Positions 1-5,584 of a stretch of DNA of 9,263 bases are shown piece after piece. Positions within the stretch are counted from its first letter, which is position 1. The number at the start of each line of letters is the position of its first letter. The position numbers were made by a program, and so were the translations under genes. This stretch comes from Alcanivorax sp. (GTDB lineage Bacteria > Pseudomonadota > Gammaproteobacteria > Pseudomonadales > Alcanivoracaceae): the NCBI GenBank assembly GCA_007135015.1, contig SLJS01000123.1, positions 1 through 9,263 on the forward strand, read 5' to 3'. The notes beneath the pieces were generated by a model. It saw only the letters and a program-made list of their open reading frames with translations. It made no database searches and had not been told where the DNA came from.

Positions 1-15
1 AGGGCCGGGGTGGGG

Positions 16-85
16 GCGCGGCGAAGCCGCGCAAGGCCGCCTGCGGCGGCCTCCCCCTCCATACCTCCCCCCTCGCGGGGGGAGG
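16..85. repeat. Cluster of three perfect GC-rich hairpins
   Basis: Three back-to-back inverted repeats are visible. The first has 7-base arms GCGCGGC/GCCGCGC around GAA (16-32). The second has 8-base arms AGGCCGCC/GGCGGCCT around TGC (34-52). The third has 9-base arms CCTCCCCCC/GGGGGGAGG around TCGC (64-85). All arms pair perfectly on either strand, and none is followed by a T-run, so they are not textbook intrinsic terminators. Short GC-rich hairpins of this style are common intergenic elements in high-GC proteobacteria. Whether they belong to a REP-like family needs a genome-wide comparison. They may lie downstream of a gene beyond the left edge. Confidence 0.6.
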
Positions 86-141
86 CTTCCAATCGGAGGC
101 GCCGCCAGGCAGCAGGGCCTTTTGCGACAGGCTCCAGGGGC

Positions 142-169
142 GGTGTGATGGCCTTCGGGCCGTCACGCC
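142..169 (+). other. Stable hairpin with TTCG tetraloop, 16 bases past the first stress-protein stop
   Basis: Twelve-base arms (142-153 and 158-169) close a TTCG loop with a C-G closing pair, the pattern of the unusually stable cUUCGg RNA tetraloop. Two of the pairs are T-G (144-167 and 149-162). They would be G-U wobbles in a plus-strand RNA but A-C mismatches in a minus-strand RNA, so the fold favours a plus-strand transcript. It nevertheless lies just beyond the stop codon of the minus-strand stress-protein gene and may also mark the end of that transcript. There is no T-run on either side. Assignment as terminator, 3'-end stabiliser or part of a small RNA is open. Confidence 0.5.
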
Positions 170-185
170 TGTTACCGCACCTGAA

Positions 186-1070
186 TCAGCCCGCCCGGGT
201 CACAAGCATATCGCTATCACAGTGATTGAGCACATGGGTGGTCACGCTGCCGATCAGCCAGTCGGCCAGCTGGGAGTGACCGTGCTTGCCCATCACCACC
301 AGATCGGCTCCCAGTGCGCGCGCCTGCTGGCAGATGAAACTGGCCGCGTAGTCATGCTGCATCAGGCGCTGCACCGCGTCCTCCTCCAGGCCGCATCGGG
401 CCAGCAGCGCATCCATCTGCTGCTGTGCCTGCTCGCGCACTTCCCGGCCATAACGCTCCACATCCTCGTCGGATATGCCGGCAAAGCCCTCGCTCTCGCG
501 GGGCAGCGGCGGCCAGGCGTGGAGCACATAAAGCTGCGCTCCGGGCGCCACCTTCCGGGCCAGCTGCAACGCAGCAGCTGAATCCTCGGAGAAGTCCACG
601 GGCACCACCACCCGGCGATAGCCCTGCGACGGCTGCCTGTTGACCACAAGAACGGATTGACCGCTCTTGCGGATTACCCGTTCGGCGCTACTACCCAGAC
701 CAATCTGCCCGAGCGAATGCCGCCCCTTGCCACCGATTACCACCAGATCACCGGAACCCGTGTCGCGCAGCAGCTCACTGGCGACCCGTCCTTCACGAAT
801 TTCCGTGTTGAACACGAACCCGGTTTCCCGCTGAACCTCCCCGGCCAGCCTGTCAAGCTTCTCCCGCACGTGTTGCTCCGCGTGCTCCTGCAGCTCTCCC
901 AGCCAGGGAAGCAGCTCGCGCACACTGCGGATCCGGTGCGGGTCCAGCACATGAAACAACAGCCCCGACTCCAGCCCCAGTTCCGTGCCAAGCAGGGCCG
1001 CCCGGCGCACCGCGTGCTCACCATGTTCGGAAAAATCCGTGGCAACACGGATGGACTCCAGCTTGTTCAT
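186..1070 (-). CDS. Double-domain universal stress protein (UspA family), copy 1
   Basis: This encodes a 294-residue cytoplasmic protein made of two UspA folds in tandem (about residues 1-145 and 150-294). Each half starts with the family's strand and ATDF/VDF-S motif (residues 10-13 and 158-161) and ends with a nucleotide-binding loop G-x2-G-x9-G-S (G113, G116, G126-S127; G261, G264, G274-S275), so both halves look able to bind ATP. Proteins of this family help cells survive starvation, oxidative or respiratory stress; the exact role is not predictable. The ATG at 1070 is preferred over one 13 codons upstream because it begins at the conserved MNKLESIRVATDF and has GGGAGAG about 6 bases before it. 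It is the last of three paralogous genes on this strand, 63 bases after copy 2. Confidence 0.93.
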   Translation of the reverse strand: MNKLESIRVATDFSEHGEHAVRRAALLGTELGLESGLLFHVLDPHRIRSVRELLPWLGELQEHAEQHVREKLDRLAGEVQRETGFVFNTEIREGRVASELLRDTGSGDLVVIGGKGRHSLGQIGLGSSAERVIRKSGQSVLVVNRQPSQGYRRVVVPVDFSEDSAAALQLARKVAPGAQLYVLHAWPPLPRESEGFAGISDEDVERYGREVREQAQQQMDALLARCGLEEDAVQRLMQHDYAASFICQQARALGADLVVMGKHGHSQLADWLIGSVTTHVLNHCDSDMLVTRAG

Positions 1071-1133
1071 AAATGCTCTCCCGTACGAAACCGCCTTGCC
1101 GACGGCCATGAAAATATCAGTGACTGAGACAGA

Positions 1134-2015
1134 TCAGCCCGGCACCACAAGCACATCGGTATCACTGCGGCGCAGCACATGACTGGTGACACTGCCGATA
1201 AGCATCCGGTGAAGCCGGGAATGACCCTGCTTGCCCACCACAATCAGATCCGCCTCCCACTCCGCTGCCCGGGCGGCAACCAGCGCCGGTGCGTACGCAT
1301 GCTCGATAACCAGTTCCACATCGTCGCGCCCCAGACCGCAAGCCGCGAGCAGCTCGTCGACCTGCCGCTCGGCTTCTTCCCGCTGCTGCCTTTCCCAGGC
1401 GCGCACATCGGCATCCCGGATTCCGGTATAGCCTTCCGCCGCACCGGGCAGTGTCTCCATGGCGTGGATCAGCGTCAGGGAAGCTTCGGGGGCCAGTTCC
1501 CGCGCCCGTTGCAATGCGGCCCGGGAGTCGTCGGAAAAGTCGACCGGAACCATGACCCGCTGCCAGCGCAACTTCCAGGGGTTTCTCACCACCAGCACCG
1601 GCAGGGCGCTGGTGCGCACAACCGCCTCCGCCCCGGTGCCGAGCAGCATGTCGCGCACCCGGGAGCGGCCCCGGCCTCCGACCACAATCAGTTGCGCCTC
1701 GTCACCCTTGCCGATGGCAGCCTCGGGCAACCCGGAGCGAACCAGCTCCGGTTCAAGACGAAACCCGGTTTCCTTCTCCGCCCGCTCGACCCCTTCCTCC
1801 AGCAGCTCGCGCGCACTGCGCTCCAGTTCTTCCATGACCCGGGGATTGCTGGAAAGGAAACCGGTCAAGGCAGCCACGCCGGAGCCGGGCAATGCATGCA
1901 CCAGCGTACCGGATGCAATGCCCCGCTCCGTCGCCAGCCTTGCAGCGCGGAACACTGCATTGTCCGCTTCTTCGGAAAAGTCGGTAGCAACCCGGATTCT
2001 GTTGATCTCACTCAT
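1134..2015 (-). CDS. Double-domain universal stress protein (UspA family), copy 2
   Basis: This encodes a 293-residue protein with two tandem UspA domains and no signal peptide or membrane segment. The nucleotide-binding loops are G113-x2-G116-x9-G126-T127 in the first half and G261-x2-G264-x9-G274-S275 in the second, at the same residue numbers as in the two neighbouring paralogues. ATDFSEE (10-16) and VDFSDDS mark the start of each domain. The first-half loop ends in GT instead of GS, which the family allows. The start is set at the ATG of MSEINRIRV, preceded by AAAGGGAAGGA. The reading frame stays open for 25 codons further upstream, but that stretch has no family similarity. It sits in the middle of the triplet, 125 bases after copy 3. 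Confidence 0.93.
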   Translation of the reverse strand: MSEINRIRVATDFSEEADNAVFRAARLATERGIASGTLVHALPGSGVAALTGFLSSNPRVMEELERSARELLEEGVERAEKETGFRLEPELVRSGLPEAAIGKGDEAQLIVVGGRGRSRVRDMLLGTGAEAVVRTSALPVLVVRNPWKLRWQRVMVPVDFSDDSRAALQRARELAPEASLTLIHAMETLPGAAEGYTGIRDADVRAWERQQREEAERQVDELLAACGLGRDDVELVIEHAYAPALVAARAAEWEADLIVVGKQGHSRLHRMLIGSVTSHVLRRSDTDVLVVPG

Positions 2016-2140
2016 GTCCTTCCCTTTACTGAGCATACGGCTGGAGCAATCGATTCGCCCCAGGCCCATGCTAACGGGAACGACCGGCACCCGCAGGACT
2101 TTCCACCCCGTTCTTGACGCCGGTCAAAAAGGAATTTCAG
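2016..2140 (-). promoter_or_regulatory. 125-base gap between stress-protein copies 3 and 2
   Basis: The gap holds a small inverted repeat TTGAC-GCCG-GTCAA (2114-2127) just downstream of the copy 3 stop. Read on the minus strand, the repeat comes after a T-run rather than before one, so it is not an intrinsic terminator. No convincing sigma-70 promoter was found for copy 2. The length leaves room for one, but read-through from copy 3 is equally possible. Confidence 0.25.
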
Positions 2141-3034
2141 CTATCCGCGACGCGTATCGCGCACGATCATCACATCACTGCTGCAACGCGGCAGCACATG
2201 CGCGGTCACGCTGCCCACGACCCAGTCACGCAGGCGGGAATGGCCCTGCTTGCCCATGACGACCAGATCCGCGCCCGTACTGTCAGCAGTCTCCCAGATC
2301 AACTGCGGCGCGTAGGCATGATCCATGGTCACACCCACATCGGCGCGCTTCATGTCACACTCGGTCAGCAGTGAATCGATCTCGCGGTCCGACTTCTCTT
2401 CCATCTGACGGGCATAACGTTTCACATCATCGGAGGTGATACCGGCGAAACTCTGGCCGCTGGAAGGCATCTCCGGGTAGGCATGAACCAGGTGGATCTC
2501 CGCCTGTGGCGCCACGGTCTTCGCATACAGTAACGCGGCACGGGAATGCGCCGAGAAGTCCACCGCCACCAGCACCTTGCGGTATTCTCCGGCGGGCTCG
2601 TTACGGGCGATCAGCACCGGATTCTCACAGCTTCGCACCACACGCTCGGAAGTACTGCCCAGCGCGATCTGCCCGGCGGAGTTGAAGCCCTTGGCACCGG
2701 TCACCACCAGATCATTGCGGTCCTGCACGTCCACGATGGCATCCACCGCTGAACCCTTGCGCACCTCCACGGCAAACTCGACGCCGGTTTCCTCCTTCAC
2801 ACGGGCGGCCAGTGCTTCCATTTCCCGGCGAGCGTGTTCGCCGAGTTCTTCCTCAAGCTGTTCGCCTCCGGAGAAGAGCTCCCGGAAGGCTCCGAAGCGG
2901 CCCAGGCCGAGCGCATGCACCAGCATGCCCTTTTTGACGCCCATGTCCCTGCCCACCAGGGCAGCGCGCCGGACGGCAATCTCGGAATGAGGTGAAAGAT
3001 CCGTGGCAACGCGAATCGAACTGATTCCGGGCAT
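2141..3034 (-). CDS. Double-domain universal stress protein (UspA family), copy 3
   Basis: This encodes a 297-residue protein and is the first-transcribed member of the triplet. The ATG has the best ribosome-binding site of the three (AAGGAGAT, 7 bases before the start), suggesting efficient translation. Two UspA domains are seen: ATDLSPHS (10-17) with loop G113-x2-G116-x9-G126-S127, then VDFSAHS (158-164) with loop G261-x2-G264-x9-G274-S275. The second half carries a shared insert, FAGI followed by DDVKRYARQ (about 196-210), that also appears in altered form in copies 1 and 2. A short C-terminal tail (DTRRG) is not shared. The 115 bases before it contain a palindrome and may hold its promoter. 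The physiological trigger cannot be read from the sequence. Confidence 0.93.
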   Translation of the reverse strand: MPGISSIRVATDLSPHSEIAVRRAALVGRDMGVKKGMLVHALGLGRFGAFRELFSGGEQLEEELGEHARREMEALAARVKEETGVEFAVEVRKGSAVDAIVDVQDRNDLVVTGAKGFNSAGQIALGSTSERVVRSCENPVLIARNEPAGEYRKVLVAVDFSAHSRAALLYAKTVAPQAEIHLVHAYPEMPSSGQSFAGITSDDVKRYARQMEEKSDREIDSLLTECDMKRADVGVTMDHAYAPQLIWETADSTGADLVVMGKQGHSRLRDWVVGSVTAHVLPRCSSDVMIVRDTRRG

Positions 3035-3149
3035 TACTTTATCTCCTTGTTGATCCGGCCGGATTGGCAGGGCCCGGTTTCCATGATGGTCAGGGCCCCG
3101 CCATTAAAGTTGGGGGTATTCAAAAGGGATTGCAAGCCACGAGCCCGGT
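3035..3149 (-). promoter_or_regulatory. Leader region of the stress-protein cluster with a 12-base palindrome
   Basis: This lies between the hydrolase stop (3150) and the copy 3 start. It contains the perfect palindrome ATCCGGCCGGAT (3053-3064), about 18 bases upstream of the start codon, and two direct copies of CAGGGCCC (3068-3075 and 3091-3098), each containing the self-complementary GGGCCC, so they could also pair with each other. An AT-richer patch (about 3100-3135) is a plausible promoter zone but shows no clean -35/-10 pair. No clear terminator for the hydrolase was seen. Confidence 0.35.
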
Positions 3150-4022
3150 TCAGCCTTGTTTCCGATCAACATCACGCCGCATTACCCAGCCCCGCACATG
3201 GTTCACCACCGCCTCCGGACTGCGCGCCCAGCGGAAATGGTCCGCCCGATCGCCCAGTTCCTCGCTGGTAATGACCTCGCGGGTCACCTCCGCCGAAACG
3301 AACTTGTCGGAAACCGAGGCCATGGCCGCCTCCGGCGCATAACTGTCTTCCGCCATGCGCAATGAAAGCAGCCCGCCCCGGTAATCGCGGATGCCCGCTT
3401 CCAGATCCTCGTCCAGGCCTGCGGCCCGATAACGGTTCTCACGAGCCATCACCAGCCAGTCGCGCATCAGGGTGCGCGCCTCCCGGTCCCCGAACCCCAC
3501 CCGGTGACCGGGGTAGTAGCCGAACAGCCTCAACAGCACGGGGATCAGCGCGCAAAGCAGGCGCACCTGTCGGCGGGTAGTGCCCTGAAAACCGCCGGGC
3601 CAGGGCGTGCTGCAGGCGGCAATGATCACGCCATCCACCCGGTGCGGAAAACGCCCGGCGGTAATGGCCGCATAGTGCCCGCCCAGGCTGTGGCCCATCA
3701 GATACAACGGCAGCCCCGGCGCCTGTTGTGACAGCCAGTCCATCACCGCCGGAATTTCCTCATCCAGGGCCTCGCGAAAACCGAAGTCCAGTTTCCGGGA
3801 AGCCCGCACCGGGCTGTCACCATGGCCCCGCTGTTCAGGCAACGCCACATTGAAGCCCGCCTCGCACAACCGGCGGGCCAGCGGCTCGTAATACCGCGCC
3901 GCCATGCCCAGGGCGCCCATAAGCACAATGTTCGCGTGCGGGTGCTCTGCCGGGTACCAGCGCAGGGGCAGTTCGTACCCCCCTGTATCAAGCCGGAACA
4001 GCGGTTGCGCACTTTCACTCAT
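3150..4022 (-). CDS. Alpha/beta hydrolase, COG4757-like
   Basis: This encodes a 290-residue soluble protein of the alpha/beta-hydrolase fold. The nucleophile elbow is GHSLGG (110-115, Ser112). The likely catalytic histidine is His262 in DHFRWARSP, a context that resembles the COG4757 group of predicted hydrolases; the acid is probably an Asp in the stretch after 220 (for example Asp226 in EDSYAP), which is less certain. An early RGHGDS (65-70) is also typical of the fold. There is no signal peptide, and the substrate is unknown. The start is the ATG of MSESAQPL, preceded by AGGGGGAGAG. The frame continues 20 codons upstream, but those codons cross a heptamer repeat and are not family-like. 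The start overlaps the exporter stop as ATGAGTGA, so translation is probably coupled to it. Confidence 0.85.
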   Translation of the reverse strand: MSESAQPLFRLDTGGYELPLRWYPAEHPHANIVLMGALGMAARYYEPLARRLCEAGFNVALPEQRGHGDSPVRASRKLDFGFREALDEEIPAVMDWLSQQAPGLPLYLMGHSLGGHYAAITAGRFPHRVDGVIIAACSTPWPGGFQGTTRRQVRLLCALIPVLLRLFGYYPGHRVGFGDREARTLMRDWLVMARENRYRAAGLDEDLEAGIRDYRGGLLSLRMAEDSYAPEAAMASVSDKFVSAEVTREVITSEELGDRADHFRWARSPEAVVNHVRGWVMRRDVDRKQG

Positions 4023-5379
4023 TCGTCTCTCCCCCTTCCTGCCGCGATATCGACTCGCCACTCGCGACTCGCCGCTCGCCACTCAAATAAAAGAACCAGG
4101 CCATGGACCCGGCCAGCACATTGCCCAGCGCCGCGCCGATGGCCAGCCCGGTGAAACCGCCCAGCCAGGCGCCCAGCCACAGCAGCGGAAGATAGCAGGC
4201 GAACAGCCGCAGAAAGGAAATCACCATGGCGCGCACCGGCCAGCCCAGGGCATTGGAGGCCGAGACCACCAGCATGCAGATCCCCAGAAAGGCGGTACTT
4301 GGCGGCAGCCAGCGCAACAGCCAGGCAAGACGTTCGGCCACCTCACCACTGCCCGCCAGCAGCAGGGCCAGAGGTGTGGCGGCCAGACAGAGCACCAGCC
4401 CCACGCCGGCCTGCCAGATCAGCACGCCCCGGGCGGCAATGCGCATCATCTGGCGGATCTCGGTCCAGTTGCCCGCGCCATAGCACTGGCCCAGCCAGGG
4501 CGGCAGGGCCATGGTCAGCCCCAGCACCAGTACGATGGAAAAGCCTTCCAGGCGCACCATCAGCCCCCAGGCCGCCAGGCTTTCCGGGTTGATGCGCGCC
4601 ACCACCGCCGTGGCCAGCATGGCCGCCACCGGCGGCATCAGTTGGCTGACGGTGGCGGGCCCGGCAATGCCCAGAAAGGGACGCAGTGACTGACGGGCCT
4701 GCCCGGCAAGCCCGGTCCGCGACAGCCAGCCTTCGCTGACCAGCACCCGCAGCACCACCAGATTGCCCAGCGCAAAGGCGGCCAGCGTGGCCCAGGCGGC
4801 ACCTTCCAGACCCAGCGCCGGCACCGGACCGAGCCCGAAGATCAGAATGGGGTCCAGCACCAGGTTCACCAGGCTGGTGCCCATCATCATGAACCCGGGA
4901 AAGCGGGTATGGCCGTGGGCGCGCAATACGCTGTAGCCGAAGTACAGTAGCGCGCCGGTCCAGGCGGCACCGAGCCAGACCCGCCAGAACGGACGAATCA
5001 CCTCCAGCAGGGGCCCGTCCGCGCCCAGCAGCCGGAAGGCCGGTTCATGACCGAACCAGAGCACCAGCGCCAGCACCGCCATGAACAGGCCGCCGCCGAC
5101 CATGACCAGGGTCCCCTGTCGTCGTGCCTGAAGCGCCTCGCCCGCCCCCACCGTACGGGAAATCAGCGCCGCAATGGCAATGCCCACACCCACCTGGATG
5201 CCGATGAGCAGGAAGTTCAGCGGAAAGGTCAGCGACTGGGCCGCCAGCGGTTCCGTACCCAACCGCGCGATGAAGACACTGTCCACCAGCCCAAAACCCA
5301 GAAGGGACATGATGCCCAGTGCCATGGGCCAGGTCTGGAACCAGAGCTTGCGGGTCAGTGATGCGGTGGTTTCGGTCAA
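4015..5379 (-). CDS. MATE-family multidrug/metabolite exporter
   Basis: This encodes an inner-membrane protein of 454 residues, the usual size for multidrug and toxin extrusion transporters, with about twelve hydrophobic helices in two similar halves. MATE landmarks include an Asp in the first helix (Asp33, in GLVDSVFIARLG), LTFPLNFLLIGIQVGVG (50-66), and NLVLDPILIFG (172-182). Such proteins export organic cations or other compounds using H+ or Na+ gradients; the substrate here is unknown. I place the start at a TTG (5379) with GAGGGG 10 bases before it, because it gives a normal N-terminus. The frame continues 131 codons upstream through repeat and intergenic DNA, which is not plausible protein. 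The last 20 or so residues (GERRVASGES and onward) are partly encoded by heptamer repeats and are unlikely to be part of the transporter fold. Confidence 0.88.
   Translation of the reverse strand: MTETTASLTRKLWFQTWPMALGIMSLLGFGLVDSVFIARLGTEPLAAQSLTFPLNFLLIGIQVGVGIAIAALISRTVGAGEALQARRQGTLVMVGGGLFMAVLALVLWFGHEPAFRLLGADGPLLEVIRPFWRVWLGAAWTGALLYFGYSVLRAHGHTRFPGFMMMGTSLVNLVLDPILIFGLGPVPALGLEGAAWATLAAFALGNLVVLRVLVSEGWLSRTGLAGQARQSLRPFLGIAGPATVSQLMPPVAAMLATAVVARINPESLAAWGLMVRLEGFSIVLVLGLTMALPPWLGQCYGAGNWTEIRQMMRIAARGVLIWQAGVGLVLCLAATPLALLLAGSGEVAERLAWLLRWLPPSTAFLGICMLVVSASNALGWPVRAMVISFLRLFACYLPLLWLGAWLGGFTGLAIGAALGNVLAGSMAWFFYLSGERRVASGESISRQEGGETNE
4053..4087. repeat. Degenerate heptamer tandem repeat in the 3' end of the exporter gene
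   Basis: Successive seven-base units on the plus strand read ACTCGCC, ACTCGCG, ACTCGCC, GCTCGCC, ACTCAAA. Four are near-identical and the fifth is diverged. The tract lies inside the coding end of the MATE gene, about 30 bases before the hydrolase start. A 7-base period shifts the reading frame at every unit, so the coded tail is not itself a short peptide repeat. A related tract lies upstream of the exporter start and shares the 10-mer ACTCGCGACT (4060-4069 and 5485-5494). Confidence 0.75.
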
Positions 5380-5389
5380 TCCGGTACGG

Positions 5390-5415
5390 CCCCTCGCGGA
5401 AACCGGGGAAGGATA
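5390..5415 (-). promoter_or_regulatory. Possible exporter promoter -10 and ribosome-binding site
   Basis: On the minus strand, TGCTATCCT (extended -10 pattern, TATCCT at 5415-5410) lies about 30 bases before the TTG start, followed by GAGGGG (5395-5390) as the ribosome-binding site. No good -35 hexamer was found, which is tolerable for an extended -10 promoter. This supports the TTG start, because the longer reading frame would begin upstream of this signal. Confidence 0.35.
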
Positions 5416-5430
5416 GCAGACGGGGGAAAA

Positions 5431-5498
5431 GCGGTCGGCGGTCGGTCCCGGATCGCTGATAGCTGATAGCCGACTACTCTGAAAACTCGCGACTGCGC
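5431..5498. repeat. Degenerate heptamer repeat tract in the divergent intergenic region
   Basis: Seven-base periodicity is visible as GCGGTCG twice (5431-5444), then GGATCGC, TGATAGC, TGATAGC (5450-5470), and, after two diverged units, ACTCGCG, ACTGCGC (5485-5498). The unit sequence changes along the tract while the spacing is kept. It shares ACTCGCGACT with the tract at 4053-4087. Located between the two divergent genes, it separates their likely promoters. Confidence 0.6.
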
Positions 5499-5512
5499 GG
5501 CGAAGCTTCGCC
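5499..5512. promoter_or_regulatory. 14-base perfect palindrome in divergent intergenic region
   Basis: GGCGAAGCTTCGCC reads identically on both strands. It sits between the exporter and esterase genes and just upstream of the putative esterase promoter, so it could be an operator for a dimeric regulator. It could equally be the end of the neighbouring repeat tract. Twelve bases spanning its left side (5495-5506, GCGCGGCGAAGC) also occur in the first hairpin at 16-27, which points towards a repeat element instead. Confidence 0.35.
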
Positions 5513-5517
5513 CATGC

Positions 5518-5545
5518 TTGTTTATCGTCCGACGGTCGGTATCCT
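5518..5545 (+). promoter_or_regulatory. Possible esterase promoter with small inverted repeat in the spacer
   Basis: TTGTTT (5518-5523) and TATCCT (5540-5545) are separated by 16 bases, an acceptable though weak sigma-70 match about 40 bases upstream of the esterase ATG. The spacer contains CCGAC-G-GTCGG (5529-5539), a possible repressor site. This assignment is based on short motifs only. Confidence 0.35.
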
Positions 5546-5584
5546 TGCGTTTCCCGTTTGTTACACGGAAGCACTACACCGTCC

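Noticed and set aside
10..225. A 71-codon plus-strand open frame at the left edge
   Set aside because: It runs through the hairpin cluster and into the end of the stress-protein gene; its low-complexity Arg/Pro/Ala product and lack of a ribosome-binding site argue against a gene.
1179..2117. A 312-codon plus-strand open frame opposite the second stress-protein gene
   Set aside because: It is a shadow of the conserved UspA coding sequence, with no domain and no ribosome-binding site.
2114..2127. TTGAC-GCCG-GTCAA as a terminator or a -35 promoter element
   Set aside because: The stem is only 5 pairs, the T-run lies on the wrong side for the minus-strand gene, and no -10 hexamer lies at the right distance.
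4023..4082. Upstream extension of the hydrolase frame (20 codons)
   Set aside because: It is encoded by the heptamer tract, and the internal ATG has a clear ribosome-binding site and coupling overlap.
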